A stretch of DNA of 64,000 nt from Sulfitobacter sp. F26169L (lineage in GTDB: Bacteria; Pseudomonadota; Alphaproteobacteria; Rhodobacterales; Rhodobacteraceae). The notes beneath the pieces are model-generated. The model was not told where the DNA came from. It saw only the letters and a program-made list of their open reading frames with translations, and did no database searches. Position 1 is the first letter of the stretch. Every line of letters begins with the position of its first letter. Of the stretch, positions 10,878 through 20,453 are shown in pieces. The stretch is from positions 242-64,241 of the forward strand of contig NZ_JAPMLP010000004.1 in the NCBI RefSeq assembly GCF_026410285.1, written 5' to 3'. A program made the translations under genes and the position numbers.

Positions 10878-13022
10878 ATGGCAAATTCGGACATAACGCC
10901 AGTTGAAGCGCCCGACGTTCAGGCGGCCCCCACCGGCCAGCACTGGATGTCTGCTGTGCAGCGCATCGCGGCGCATTACCGGATTGCCGTTTCGCCCGAA
11001 CAATTACGCCTTGATCTGGCATGGGCAGGCAAGCAGGACCAGTTGCGCCGTCTGGCCCGTTCAGCCGGATTGCTGGTGGAAGAAACGCAAGCTGGCTCCG
11101 GTGCTGTTTCGGCCATGCGTCTGCCGTTACTTGCGGAATTTTGCGATGGTCAGGTTGGCGTGGTCGAAGCTGAAACAGAGGACGGTTTCACCGTCGCATT
11201 CAGCGGAGATCAGGGGCTGCGCACGACCCTTGGCCGTGGTCCGCTGGAAAGTGAACTGAAGCGTCTGTTTGTCCTGCGCCCCGCAGCCGACGTTGCCGAC
11301 AGCCGGATTGATGACTATATCGCGCCCTGGCGCCCTGACTGGCTGCGCAGCATCGTGCTGGCCGATCTAAAGCCATACCGCGCGGTGATGCTTGCTTCTC
11401 TGGTGACCAATGTGCTGGCGCTTGCGGGCATCCTGTTTTCGATGCAGGTCTATGATCGCGTTGTTCCGGGCCAGTCAATGACGACTTTGCACGTCTTGTT
11501 TGGCGGTGTGATGGTCGCTGTCCTGTTCGGGTTTCTGATGAAGCTTTCGAGGGGCCGGATCACCGACGGTGCGGCACGAAACGCAGATTTACGGGTATCC
11601 GACAAGGTGTTCGGTCACGCACTACGGGTGCGCAACACCTCGCGCCCGCGCGCAACGGGTACGTTCATCGCACAAATCCGCGAGCTTGAGCATGTCCGCG
11701 AGATTATGGCTTCTACCACGATCACGGCCATGGCAGACCTGCCGTTCTTTTTCATGTTTTGCGTCCTGTTTTATTACATCGCAGGGCCACTTGTCTGGAT
11801 TCCGCTGGTGGCGATGGTGCTTTTGATCTTGCCAGGTTTGTTTGCACAGAAACGCCTGCGCCAACTGGCCGAGGCCAGCTCGCGCGAAAGTTCGCTGCGC
11901 GGTGCGATGCTGGTCGAAACGGTTCAGGGTCTTGATGATATCAAATCGCTACAAGCCGAGGGGCGTTTCCAGAACTTGTGGAACCATTATACCGAAGTGA
12001 CATCGGGCGCATCCATGCAACTGCGCGATCTGGTGAACCGTCTATCAAGCTGGGCACAGACAGTGCAGGGCGGCGTTTTTGCGCTGGTGGTGTATTTCGG
12101 TGCGCCATTGGTGATGGCAGGCGAGATGAGCACAGGGGTTTTGGTCGCTGCATCCATGCTGTCCTCGCGGATGTTGGCGCCACTGGCGTCGGTGACCCAG
12201 ATCATCAACCGCTGGCAGCAGGCCCGTGTTGCGCGGGAGGCACTTGATAAGTTGCTGGCACTGCCCGTCGATACGCCCGAAGGCGCGCGGCGTATCCACA
12301 AGCCGGTGATTGAGGGAAACTTTACCCTGAAAGGTGCCGTGTTCGGGCATGATCCCGAAACGCCGGTGCTGCGTGTTCCCGCGTTGAAGATCGCGGCGGG
12401 CGAGCGCATCGCGATACTGGGCCGCAATGGTGCTGGCAAATCCACACTGCTGTCGGCCCTTGCGGGGCTGCTTGAACCGCTTGAGGGCGATATCAGGATC
12501 GACGGCGTGTCGATGGGTCTGGTGGACCCTGCCGACCTGCGCCGTGACATCGGATATATGGGGCAGAACGCGCGGCTGTTTCACGGCACATTGCGCGAAA
12601 ACCTCAGCTTGGGCGCGCCTGCCGCAACAGATCAGGAAATGCTGGGCGCTTTGGCCGGTCTGGCACTGGCGGATTTTGTTCAAAAATTGCCGGAAGGGCT
12701 GGACCATATGGTTCAGGAGGGCGGATTGGGGCTGTCGGGTGGACAACGCCAGGGCCTGCTGTTGGCGCGCCTGATGCTGCGCCATCCGCGTGTTCTGCTG
12801 CTGGATGAACCCACAGCGACGCTGGACGAGGTTGCCGAAAATACCGCAATTAACACCCTTGGCGCGCTGGATACGGACACAACCCTGATTGTCGCTACAC
12901 ATCGCCCCGCGCTGTTGCGCATTGTGGACAGGTTGATTGTTGTAAACGACGGTGTGGTTGTGATGGATGGACCCAAAGATCAGGTGATCGCAAACCTGCG
13001 CGCCGGAAAGGCAGCGCAATGA
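10878..13022 (+). CDS. Type I secretion ABC transporter, LapB-like permease/ATPase
   Basis: A 714-aa inner-membrane exporter. The N-terminal 130 residues look like a C39-peptidase-like domain without the usual catalytic Cys box. A transmembrane domain follows (for example around residues 170-210 and 290-330). The C-terminal nucleotide-binding domain has Walker A GRNGAGKST, signature LSGGQRQG, Walker B VLLLDEPTATLDE and the switch His in ATHRPAL. The start is ATG 10878, set by AGGAGAG just upstream. The last bases overlap the next gene as ATGA. It most likely energises export of the adhesin encoded upstream; the 137-bp gap between them contains an imperfect hairpin (10749-10758 with 10785-10794) that could reduce read-through. 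Confidence 0.93.
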   Translation: MANSDITPVEAPDVQAAPTGQHWMSAVQRIAAHYRIAVSPEQLRLDLAWAGKQDQLRRLARSAGLLVEETQAGSGAVSAMRLPLLAEFCDGQVGVVEAETEDGFTVAFSGDQGLRTTLGRGPLESELKRLFVLRPAADVADSRIDDYIAPWRPDWLRSIVLADLKPYRAVMLASLVTNVLALAGILFSMQVYDRVVPGQSMTTLHVLFGGVMVAVLFGFLMKLSRGRITDGAARNADLRVSDKVFGHALRVRNTSRPRATGTFIAQIRELEHVREIMASTTITAMADLPFFFMFCVLFYYIAGPLVWIPLVAMVLLILPGLFAQKRLRQLAEASSRESSLRGAMLVETVQGLDDIKSLQAEGRFQNLWNHYTEVTSGASMQLRDLVNRLSSWAQTVQGGVFALVVYFGAPLVMAGEMSTGVLVAASMLSSRMLAPLASVTQIINRWQQARVAREALDKLLALPVDTPEGARRIHKPVIEGNFTLKGAVFGHDPETPVLRVPALKIAAGERIAILGRNGAGKSTLLSALAGLLEPLEGDIRIDGVSMGLVDPADLRRDIGYMGQNARLFHGTLRENLSLGAPAATDQEMLGALAGLALADFVQKLPEGLDHMVQEGGLGLSGGQRQGLLLARLMLRHPRVLLLDEPTATLDEVAENTAINTLGALDTDTTLIVATHRPALLRIVDRLIVVNDGVVVMDGPKDQVIANLRAGKAAQ

Positions 13023-14206
13023 CATCGGCGCATGCATTCTCTGCCGGATTGTCCGGTGAAAAAACAATGCGGCGCGAACGCAGGCTGGTCTATTTGGTCG
13101 GCCTGATGCTTGGCGTTTTTCTGGCGTGGGCGTGGTATTTTCCGCTGGTCGAGGTGTCGAGCGGGCAGGGCACCGTTGTGCCCAGTTCGCGTGAGCAGGT
13201 GATCCAGTCCCTTGAGGGGGGGATTGTGGCATCACTTGCCGTGACCGAGGGCAGTGTTGTGGATGCGGATGAAATTCTGGCACAGCTTGATCCAACCCGC
13301 TCTGTCTCCAACGTCGAGGAAGCAGCGGCGAAATACTCCGCCGCGATTGCAACCTCCGCGCGTTTGCGCGCCGAGATTGAGGATGCCGACGAAATTACAT
13401 TTCCCGCCGCGCTGGATGGTGAGGCATTCGATGTCCTGCGCGATAACGAAACCGCGCTTTTCCGTGCGCGTCAGGCCAGCCTGAACGAAGCCCTCGCCGG
13501 CCTTACCGAGGGGCTTGTGCTGTTGGAAAAAGAGCTCGAAATCACCGAGCGGTTGCAAGCATCGGGTGCGGCAAGCCGTGTTGAACTGATTCGCCTTCAG
13601 CGCGAAGCAGCAGAAATACGGCTTGAGATCGCGCGGTTGAAGGCGGATTATCGCGTAAAGGCGGGTGAAGAATTGCAGCGCATAAATGCCGATGCCGCCG
13701 TGCAGGCATCCATTGTGCGGGGCCGGACTGACCAGTTGTCGCGGCTGACATTTCGCGCTCCCATGCGAGGTGTTGTGAAAGATGTCGCCGTGACCACAAT
13801 AGGTGGTGTGATCCCGCCCGGCGGGCAGCTGATGACGATCGTTCCCATCGACGACCAGCTCCTGATCGAAGCACGTATTTCACCCCGTGACATCGCCTTT
13901 ATCCATCCGGGGCAGGAAGCGCTGGTCAAGATATCTGCTTACGATTACGCGATTTTCGGCGGCATGCAGGGCGAAGTTGTCACCATTTCGCCCAACACCG
14001 TGCGCGATGAGGTGAAGCCCGAACAGGTCTATTACCGCGTCTATATTCGTACGCGCTCCGACAACCTGACCAATGCAAACGGCAAGGAGTTTCCGATCGT
14101 ACCGGGAATGATCGCAACGGTAGATATCCGAACCGGTGAAAAGACCGTTTGGCAGTATCTCGTAAAGCCGTTCAACCGAGCCCAAGAAGCATTGCGGGAG
14201 CGGTGA
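13019..14206 (+). CDS. HlyD-family membrane fusion protein of the type I secretion system
   Basis: A 395-aa periplasmic adaptor. A single N-terminal membrane anchor lies at about residues 22-44. It is followed by a biotinyl-lipoyl-like strand region (SLEGGIVASLAVTEGSVV), a long Glu/Arg-rich coiled-coil hairpin around residues 100-230, then a second lipoyl half and beta-barrel (FRAPMRGVVKDV, GGVIPPGGQLMTIVP). This is the standard order for HlyD/LapC proteins bridging the inner-membrane ABC exporter and the outer-membrane TolC channel. Its ATG overlaps the ABC gene stop (ATGA), so the two are translationally coupled. Length is normal for the family. Confidence 0.93.
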   Translation: MTSAHAFSAGLSGEKTMRRERRLVYLVGLMLGVFLAWAWYFPLVEVSSGQGTVVPSSREQVIQSLEGGIVASLAVTEGSVVDADEILAQLDPTRSVSNVEEAAAKYSAAIATSARLRAEIEDADEITFPAALDGEAFDVLRDNETALFRARQASLNEALAGLTEGLVLLEKELEITERLQASGAASRVELIRLQREAAEIRLEIARLKADYRVKAGEELQRINADAAVQASIVRGRTDQLSRLTFRAPMRGVVKDVAVTTIGGVIPPGGQLMTIVPIDDQLLIEARISPRDIAFIHPGQEALVKISAYDYAIFGGMQGEVVTISPNTVRDEVKPEQVYYRVYIRTRSDNLTNANGKEFPIVPGMIATVDIRTGEKTVWQYLVKPFNRAQEALRER

Positions 14207-14276
14207 AATAGCGAGGTTGCATGTCTTGAAGTCTCCCCACCCTGCGCGTATCCGTAACAAGTATCGAGGTGATCGA

Positions 14277-14705
14277 ATGAAGATGTTGAAGCAATATTTC
14301 GCGATGCTGATTGGCGCGGCTGTGATCGGGCTTTACCCGCTTGCTCCTGCCATCGCCGATGTGACCGAACTCAACGTCCTCGGGCCGGATAGATCGTTCC
14401 CCCGCGTTTCCCGTGCATATCCTGATATGGACGCAACATTTGTCCGGGAGGGAACGCCGCGTACCGTTGCGCAGGTGCGCCGCGTTGCGATTGGCAGCAC
14501 GAAATTGCAGCTTGTAAAGGCGGTGGGACAGCCTGTTTCTGCGTACCGCGATGGATCGTGGAATTTCAACGTTTCGTTCCGGCTGCCACAGGGCAACAGG
14601 CTCATCTGTCAGTATCGCGTCTATTTCGATGCGGATGACAAGGTTGCCGGCACTGTTTGGCGCCGCCCACAGTGCCAGAACATCGTACTTGGTAAGGTTA
14701 ATTAG
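14277..14705 (+). CDS. Small exported BamE/SmpA-like protein in the secretion operon
   Basis: A 142-aa protein with a Sec signal peptide (hydrophobic stretch LIGAAVIGLYPLAPAIA, likely cleaved near residue 27). There is no lipobox Cys, so it should be soluble in the periplasm. The mature part resembles the SmpA/OmlA (BamE) fold: RRVAIGSTKLQLVKAVGQP is the typical helix-turn followed by beta strands ending in YFDADDKVAGTVW. Two Cys residues in the C-terminal half could form a disulfide. ATG 14277 is chosen because it gives a proper signal peptide and GAGGTG lies upstream. The position between HlyD and TolC-like genes suggests it assists assembly or gating of this exporter; that is inference. 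Confidence 0.7.
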   Translation: MKMLKQYFAMLIGAAVIGLYPLAPAIADVTELNVLGPDRSFPRVSRAYPDMDATFVREGTPRTVAQVRRVAIGSTKLQLVKAVGQPVSAYRDGSWNFNVSFRLPQGNRLICQYRVYFDADDKVAGTVWRRPQCQNIVLGKVN

Positions 14706-14711
14706 AACAAG

Positions 14712-16058
14712 ATGAGCCGGAAATTCGCAGCTTGGCCCTCACGGGGTTACGTGATCGGACTGACGCTGGGTCTGGCGTTTCTCGCCGGGTGTAGCCTGCC
14801 CGAACCTGATGGCTCAGAAGCCGCAATTGCCGCTAAGGCGGAAGGGTTGCCAACGCTGACGCCCGCCGAAGGCCGCAGCCCTGAAACGGTGTCCCGTAAT
14901 GCACTGCTGCTCAGCCCTTCGGTCCGCGAGGCGGCCAGCCGCGTGTCGGCAAGCGCGGATGAAGTGCGTGTGCAGCGCGCGGTGATATTCCCCAGTCTTG
15001 GTCTGTCGATCAACGGCGGGGTAGGGGATGCAGGCGAAGAAGACACCAACATCGATCTGGAAGGCCGCCAGCTTATTCTGGATTTCGGCAAAACCAAACG
15101 CGCGGTGACAGCCGCCGATCTTGATCTGCAAATCAATTACATCACCTTCCAGCAGTCGGTTGATACAGCCATTTTCGAAGTGCTTGAGGCCTATGACGCC
15201 GTGAGCAAGAATGTGCAGATACTGGATGTGCGTCGCAAGCAGCTGGCAGCGATGCGTAATCTGCAAAAGATGGTGTCTGACAGGCACAACATCGGTGCGG
15301 CCCCGTCTTCGGACGTTCTGGAAACGCGCAAGCGCCTTCAGGCGGCAGAGTTTCTGGTTCACGACACAGAACTGTTGCTGGCCGAGGGCCGTGACCGGCT
15401 GGCCCGGTTAAGCGGCCAGTCGCGCGGTGGCCGGTTACCAGCGCTAAAGGTTGGTACCTGCTCCTCCGCTGAAAACTCGGATGAATTGCGCAAGGCGCGT
15501 CTGGAGCTGGCGAAAGCGCAGCTTGATCTTGCCAGTGCCGAACGCGCGCGTCTGCCACGCGCCTACATTGAACCGCTTGCGCGTCACAAGGCGGGCACAG
15601 GCGGCATCTCTGTCGGGATGAACGTGGGCATCGACTCGGATCTGTTGCAGGGTGGTGCGCTTACCGCACGCGCCAATGCCGCACGTAACAAAAGCGCAGG
15701 CGCGCAGGCCGGTGTCAGCGCCGCGCGCCGTGATATCGCGCTCGATGTCGGACAGCTCAAACGCGAGATAGCAGCCGCCGGAAAGAAATCCAGCATGTTG
15801 CAGCGCCAGATATCGCTGCTTGTCCAGACGCGCAGCCTGTATCGCAGCCAGTATTTCGATCTGGGAACGCGCGAGGTGTCGGAACTGCTGGACAACGAGG
15901 AAGAGTACTACAACCGCAAGGCTGAACTGATCGAGTTGAATTCAGAATTGGGATTGAATCGGGTCGAATGTGCAATCCGCCAGCAGACCTTGCGCAATGC
16001 GGTCGGCGTTGCGGGCTCTAAAATCTACGGATACCCGTTGGCTTCCAGTACGTTCTAG
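14712..16058 (+). CDS. TolC-family outer-membrane lipoprotein of the type I secretion system
   Basis: A 448-aa outer-membrane efflux protein (OEP/TolC family). The signal peptide ends in the lipobox FLAGC, so Cys27 is expected to be lipidated. That is common in efflux OMFs of the NodT/CusC kind but less usual for TolC partners of adhesin exporters. The rest has the repeated long alpha-helical hairpins of the family (for example the segments around residues 170-200 and 330-420). It starts 6 bp after the BamE-like gene and closes the operon. No clear terminator is visible in the 169 bp before the convergent leuB end. Confidence 0.88.
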   Translation: MSRKFAAWPSRGYVIGLTLGLAFLAGCSLPEPDGSEAAIAAKAEGLPTLTPAEGRSPETVSRNALLLSPSVREAASRVSASADEVRVQRAVIFPSLGLSINGGVGDAGEEDTNIDLEGRQLILDFGKTKRAVTAADLDLQINYITFQQSVDTAIFEVLEAYDAVSKNVQILDVRRKQLAAMRNLQKMVSDRHNIGAAPSSDVLETRKRLQAAEFLVHDTELLLAEGRDRLARLSGQSRGGRLPALKVGTCSSAENSDELRKARLELAKAQLDLASAERARLPRAYIEPLARHKAGTGGISVGMNVGIDSDLLQGGALTARANAARNKSAGAQAGVSAARRDIALDVGQLKREIAAAGKKSSMLQRQISLLVQTRSLYRSQYFDLGTREVSELLDNEEEYYNRKAELIELNSELGLNRVECAIRQQTLRNAVGVAGSKIYGYPLASSTF

Positions 16059-16227
16059 ATGTTTATTCTCTGATCTGCTGGCCAGAAAATCAAACGCCGC
16101 TCCGGTGATCTGCCCCAATTCGGTTGTCGAACTCTGGGAAGTTTCCGCTGCTGTTTATCGGGACGTTTTCTGCTCTAATCTTCAGGCGGGCGTTGATGCG
16201 CGCGGGTGTGACGCGCGCACCGTTCTT

Positions 16228-17334
16228 TTACAGGCTAGCGTCAAGCGCCGCGAGGATCACGTCACCCATCTCGGTGGTTGAGATCGGTGTGCCGCCTTCT
16301 TCGCCCATCAGATCGGCTGTGCGCGCGCCATCTGCCAGCACCTTTTCCACAGCTTTTTCAAGGCGTGTCGCCTCTTCGCCCTGATCGAACGAGTACCGCA
16401 GCGCCATGGCAAAGCTGAGGATGCAGGCGATCGGGTTTGCCTTGCCCTGACCCGTGATGTCGGGAGCAGAGCCGTGTACGGGTTCGTACAGCGCCTTGGG
16501 GCGGCCATCGGCATTCGGCGCGCCGAGGGATGCGGAAGGCAGCATGCCCAGCGACCCCGTCAGCATTGCCGCGCAGTCGGACAGGATGTCACCAAACAGG
16601 TTGTCGGTCAGGATCACGTCAAATTGTTTGGGCGCGCGCACCAGCTGCATTGCGCCATTGTCAGCGTACATGTGCGACAGCTCGACATCGGGATAGTCGG
16701 CATCATGCACACGCTGCACAACCTCGCGCCACAGGATGCCGCTCTCCATCACGTTGGCCTTTTCCATCGAGCAAACCTTGTTGCCACGGCGGCGTGCCAG
16801 TTCGAATGCCGAGCGCGCGACGCGGTCAATCTCTGATTCCGTGTAGCGCTGCGTGTTGATGCCGACACGTTCGTTGCCTTCCTCGAAAATGCCGCGCGGC
16901 TCTCCGAAATAGACGCCGGATGTCAGCTCCCGCACGATCATAATGTCCAGACCGGCGATCAGCTCTTTTTTGAGAGAGGAGAAATCCGCCAGCGCGTCAA
17001 AGCACTGCGCGGGGCGCAGATTTGAAAACAGGTCCATTTCCTTGCGCAGGCGCAGCAGGCCGCGCTCGGGCTTTACGCTGAAATCAAGTGCGTCGTACTT
17101 GGGGCCGCCGACCGCGCCCAGCAGTACCGCGTCCGCCTCCAGCGCCTTTGCCATGGTATCGTCGTGCAACGGTGTGCCGTGCTTGTCATAGGCCGCACCA
17201 CCGACAAGATCATGCTCCACGTCGAATGCCAGATCGCGCTTTTCACCGAACCAGTCGATGATACGGGTGACCTGGCCCATGACCTCGGGGCCGATGCCGT
17301 CACCGGCGAGGATCAAAAGAGTGGGGTTTGACAT
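16228..17334 (-). CDS. leuB: 3-isopropylmalate dehydrogenase LeuB
   Basis: A 368-aa cytosolic enzyme that oxidises and decarboxylates (2R,3S)-3-isopropylmalate to 2-oxoisocaproate with NAD+ in leucine synthesis. The N-terminus [14 protein letters not shown] and the Asp-rich metal site ([22 protein letters not shown]) are diagnostic, as is the [17 protein letters not shown] motif. The start is ATG at 17334 with AGGAGC upstream. A longer in-frame extension exists, but it reads antisense to non-coding sequence and lacks homology. It is separated from leuD/leuC by two unrelated genes on the same strand. Confidence 0.97.
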   Translation of the reverse strand: MSNPTLLILAGDGIGPEVMGQVTRIIDWFGEKRDLAFDVEHDLVGGAAYDKHGTPLHDDTMAKALEADAVLLGAVGGPKYDALDFSVKPERGLLRLRKEMDLFSNLRPAQCFDALADFSSLKKELIAGLDIMIVRELTSGVYFGEPRGIFEEGNERVGINTQRYTESEIDRVARSAFELARRRGNKVCSMEKANVMESGILWREVVQRVHDADYPDVELSHMYADNGAMQLVRAPKQFDVILTDNLFGDILSDCAAMLTGSLGMLPSASLGAPNADGRPKALYEPVHGSAPDITGQGKANPIACILSFAMALRYSFDQGEEATRLEKAVEKVLADGARTADLMGEEGGTPISTTEMGDVILAALDASL

Positions 17335-17389
17335 GGGAAATGCTCCTGAGAATTGGTTGCAGGTGGCGTAGCGCGCGCAGGGTTGGGCG

Positions 17390-18397
17390 TCAAGGATTGC
17401 GGGGCGCGATGTCCACCCACAGCAGGCTGTGGCGGCTTGCGGCGGGGGCCGTGACCATGCCGTGATCAACCACGCGCCAACCGGTCGAGGGCAGCAGGTA
17501 ATCGACCCGCAAATCGCCTGGAACAGGCTCTTTGAAATCGGCGGTCGGGGTGTCGTCAAAAGGGTTTTGCAGCTTGGGGTGATCAAGCAGCGCAATCATT
17601 GCCGCCGGTCTGCCATTGCCGCGCGCGGGGTCTGTGTTGCTTGTGCCTGACAGGACGAATGGCAGGCCGCTTTTGTCATCCACCATGTAATGTAGCCAGA
17701 ATGCCGCCTCGTCATGGTTGCGCCTGCCGTTGCGATCCTCGGGGCCGTCATAAACAGGGGGCGTTGCGTGAAACGTCATCAGGCGAAGGGTGCCGAAGTC
17801 GGGTGTGACAACAGGCACTATCCAATGCCCCCGCGTGGAAAGGCGATGCACCTGATAGATGTCATCGCCGCCAAAGGGCGCGCCGTCTTTCATAGGGTAG
17901 ATATTATCTGGAAGGTCGCGCCACAGCATAGCGGTATAATCTTCAACCGCGTCTTGCTGGATGGGAAAACGGGACAGCACCGCCATACCGCCCGCGCCGT
18001 TGAACCGCCCGTAACCGTGGGCATCATCTGCATCGCCCAGCCTGCCATTTCCGTTCAGGTCCATGCCGCTGGTCTGCCCTGCATTGGGTGCGGCGGTAAA
18101 CCGGTGAGGATAGGAAATGCCCGACTTTGCCAGATCATCGGCCAGCGCGTTCAGGGCAGTGGCGCGCAGATCGTAGTCGATACCCTGCAGGGCGATGATG
18201 TCAGGCCGCACATCCAGCAAAACAGTCTTGAAGGCGGCAATCTGCGGGTCTTTGCCTTTCAGGATATCGCGCAACAACAGGCCGGGGCCTTTGCGCTTCA
18301 GCTCTGCGTTGAACGTTGCAATGCGAACGGTGGTGTCCTGTGCGTCAGCGGCGGTAGCGGCAAAAGCCATCACCGCCGCAAACAGAGCGCGGATCAG
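17390..18397 (-). CDS. Exported endonuclease/exonuclease/phosphatase-family protein, probable CTG start
   Basis: About 335 aa. A signal peptide ([16 protein letters not shown]) precedes an EEP fold: IATFNAEL at the start, [15 protein letters not shown], and a C-terminal [10 protein letters not shown] matching the DH/DY.LPS region. The classical GDFN is replaced by SGTSNTDP, so catalysis is uncertain. Residues [17 protein letters not shown] look like a Ca2+ loop typical of this exported subgroup. The best start is CTG at 18397, overlapping the TGA of the upstream membrane gene as CTGA. The only alternatives, GTG or ATG several codons later, would cut into the signal peptide. It is coupled to the preceding gene. 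Substrate unknown. Confidence 0.78.
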   Translation of the reverse strand: MIRALFAAVMAFAATAADAQDTTVRIATFNAELKRKGPGLLLRDILKGKDPQIAAFKTVLLDVRPDIIALQGIDYDLRATALNALADDLAKSGISYPHRFTAAPNAGQTSGMDLNGNGRLGDADDAHGYGRFNGAGGMAVLSRFPIQQDAVEDYTAMLWRDLPDNIYPMKDGAPFGGDDIYQVHRLSTRGHWIVPVVTPDFGTLRLMTFHATPPVYDGPEDRNGRRNHDEAAFWLHYMVDDKSGLPFVLSGTSNTDPARGNGRPAAMIALLDHPKLQNPFDDTPTADFKEPVPGDLRVDYLLPSTGWRVVDHGMVTAPAASRHSLLWVDIAPRNP

Positions 18398-19230
18398 GCC
18401 GTTTGCAGCCCGCTCTCTGCTTCGGCATAGGTGCGTTTGCGTTTTTCTTCGATCATGTCGGCGATTTTGCCCATGGCAATACCGCGCATGATGATGCTTG
18501 CCGGAAGGAAGGCCCATGCTGCGATTGTCCAGATCAGTGTTTGCGGGTTTTGCAATGTAACAGGGTCTAGCAGACCGGCACCCAGCTTGACCACAGCAGG
18601 CACGAGGAAAGGCAAAAGGAACCCAAGCGCGATATTCACACGTGCATCACGCTGCAACCGCTCCAGCACGTCACCGCCTGCGGTCGGGTCAAACAAGGGC
18701 AGGTTGACCCAGACATTGAACGCGCCGGACCGTGCGGGCCAGTTCAGGACGCGGACAAGGATCAGAAATGCGGTCATCGCGATGAGCGAGATCATATAGG
18801 ACAGACCCGCCGCAGTGCGCACGAAACTGATGGTTTCATAGGACGCATCCGGCGGCAGCATCAGCACCACAAGACGGACAGGAGAGTATGGAAAATCTAT
18901 CGCATTGCCTACAATCGTTCCGATCGAGGTCAGCGCGTTTGTCAACGCTGTCGGGTCGCTCATTCCTTTCAGGATCGCGCTGAGCAGGAAAACAGTTGCA
19001 AAAAGAGATGCAAAACGCAGGCGGTTGAACGGGGCTGCATCCCTGAATTCTACGATACTTGGGAACACCGAATTGTATTCGACAAACGTCAATACCGCAG
19101 CGAGCAGCGCCACCAGTAAAACAACTTGCGTTGAATCATTAGCAAGACCCGGCAACACAAGAGCCGGTGTCATGATCAAAATCGCCACTAAAAGTCCACG
19201 CGCCACGGCGCTGGTCATTCGTACAATCAA
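18394..19230 (-). CDS. Conserved multi-pass membrane protein of unknown function
   Basis: A 278-aa protein with about six to seven hydrophobic helices: near residues 8-30, 36-50, 74-90, 138-160 and 200-220, with a last pair near 235-255. The C-terminus is charged and cytosolic (EEKRKRTYAEAE). No recognised family motif was found. Two starts are possible: TTG 19230 after AAGGGATAG, or ATG 19218 four codons later. It is translationally coupled to the downstream exported EEP protein, suggesting a joint envelope function. Homologues in related roseobacters are expected but could not be checked here. Confidence 0.75.
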   Translation of the reverse strand: MIVRMTSAVARGLLVAILIMTPALVLPGLANDSTQVVLLVALLAAVLTFVEYNSVFPSIVEFRDAAPFNRLRFASLFATVFLLSAILKGMSDPTALTNALTSIGTIVGNAIDFPYSPVRLVVLMLPPDASYETISFVRTAAGLSYMISLIAMTAFLILVRVLNWPARSGAFNVWVNLPLFDPTAGGDVLERLQRDARVNIALGFLLPFLVPAVVKLGAGLLDPVTLQNPQTLIWTIAAWAFLPASIIMRGIAMGKIADMIEEKRKRTYAEAESGLQTA

Positions 19231-19454
19231 CGTTCTATCCCTTTCAAACTGGCCAGCCGCGTTTGCCGCGTGCTTGTCCCAACTTGATGCCTTCGGGTCG
19301 AGAAGGCCTGCCTCATTGTTGTCACAATCGTGCCTTCTTTCGCCTTAGTTCTCAAGACTATTACGTCACATGACCGTATGGGCGGGGCGTTTTGAGGGAG
19401 AGGGTGGTGCGATCTTGCATCATTTCAGCGGCGTAATTATGGCAATCGCAATAT

Positions 19455-19483
19455 CTAGTGGGCACAGTGTTTGTGCCCACTAG
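19455..19483. other. Perfect 12-bp inverted repeat hairpin downstream of leuD
   Basis: The arms CTAGTGGGCACA (19455-19466) and TGTGCCCACTAG (19472-19483) are perfectly complementary around a 5-nt loop. It lies 50-78 bp beyond the leuD stop on the minus strand and has no T-tract on either side. It could be a transcript-stabilising stem, a second terminator or a protein-binding palindrome. The remainder of the 302-bp gap 19231-19532 shows only one other hairpin (19518-19540) and no ORF. Confidence 0.7.
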
Positions 19484-19517
19484 GACATCTTCGATATTTT
19501 GGAAGAAGTTTAATTTA

Positions 19518-19540
19518 GGGTTAGCTTTCAGCCTAAACCC
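19518..19540 (-). terminator. Probable leuD terminator hairpin
   Basis: On the minus strand GGGTTTAG pairs with CTAACCC (one bulged T) around the loop GCTGAAAG, starting inside the last codons and stop of leuD. It is followed by an AT-rich tail, not a pure T run, so termination strength is uncertain. Confidence 0.45.
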
Positions 19541-20138
19541 AAGGACGGCTTTGTGTGGCTGCCGCTTCGAATGCGTTGATGGATGCCTCTTTTTCCATGG
19601 TCAGGCCGATATCGTCCAGGCCGTTCATCAGACAATGTTTTTTGAACGGATCAACATCAAAGGTGAACACATCACCATCCGAGGAGGTTATGGTCTGGCT
19701 TTCCAGATCAACTTCGATCCGCGCATTGGCACCTTTTTCCGCATCTTTCATCAACACATCAACCTGCTCCTGGGGCAGCACGATGGGCAGGATGCCGTTT
19801 TTGAAGCAGTTGTTATAAAAGATATCCGCATAGCTGGGTGCGATGATGCAGGTAATGCCGAAATCGGCGATCGCCCATGGCGCGTGCTCGCGCGAGGAGC
19901 CACAGCCGAAGTTGTCGCCCGCCACAAGGATTTGCGCATCGCGATACTGGGGTTTGTTCAGCACGAAATCGGGAATTTCGTTTCGGTCGTCATCATAGCG
20001 CATTTCGTCAAACAGGTTCACGCCAAGGCCGGAACGCTTGATCGTTTTCAAGAACTGTTTGGGGATGATCATATCGGTGTCGATATTGATCAGCGGCATG
20101 GGGGCTGCGATGCCGCTAAGGGTGGTGAATTTGTTCAT
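19533..20138 (-). CDS. leuD: 3-isopropylmalate dehydratase small subunit LeuD
   Basis: A 201-aa small (swivelling) subunit of isopropylmalate isomerase, which converts 2- to 3-isopropylmalate together with LeuC. It shows [15 protein letters not shown] near the N-terminus and the active-site loop [16 protein letters not shown], both diagnostic. The start is ATG 20138 with AAAGGA upstream and overlaps the stop of the small membrane ORF as ATGA. Length matches the family; the longer upstream reading frame is not used. Confidence 0.97.
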   Translation of the reverse strand: MNKFTTLSGIAAPMPLINIDTDMIIPKQFLKTIKRSGLGVNLFDEMRYDDDRNEIPDFVLNKPQYRDAQILVAGDNFGCGSSREHAPWAIADFGITCIIAPSYADIFYNNCFKNGILPIVLPQEQVDVLMKDAEKGANARIEVDLESQTITSSDGDVFTFDVDPFKKHCLMNGLDDIGLTMEKEASINAFEAAATQSRPWV

Positions 20139-20452
20139 GTCTGGTTTCCTTTTTCGATGCCGCTGCGTGCTTTGGCACGGGGCGTAGCATCTTGTTCGAA
20201 ATGGCGTTTGCCATAAGTAAGGGCGAAGAACATCCAGCCGATTGCGGACGCAATCCCGATGGCAAATCCCGCAGCAAACCATATTTCATGTCGCTGCAGG
20301 ATCGCCATCGCGGAAAAGCATCCCACGGCCAAAAGCATAAAGAAGACAAATCCGGGAATCGCCAAGCGCAGGGTGCGCGGGTTGCTTGACCGGATGCGGT
20401 ACTCCGCCGCGGTCCCTGCATCATAGCGTTTCTCGAACAGTGCCTTGTTCAT
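20135..20452 (-). CDS. Small two-helix membrane protein between leuC and leuD
   Basis: A 105-aa protein with two hydrophobic helices (about residues 31-51, [18 protein letters not shown], and 58-79, [20 protein letters not shown]) and basic ends. It begins one base after the leuC stop and ends in an ATGA overlap with leuD, so it is co-translated with both isomerase subunits. Not recognised; no catalytic motif. Such a gene is not needed by the leucine pathway in well-studied bacteria, so its role is unknown. Confidence 0.82.
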   Translation of the reverse strand: MNKALFEKRYDAGTAAEYRIRSSNPRTLRLAIPGFVFFMLLAVGCFSAMAILQRHEIWFAAGFAIGIASAIGWMFFALTYGKRHFEQDATPRAKARSGIEKGNQT

Positions 20453-20453
20453 T

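Noticed and set aside
12045-13352. 435-codon minus-strand frame opposite the ABC and HlyD genes
   Set aside because: Spans the junction of two certain genes; Gln/Arg/His-rich shadow.
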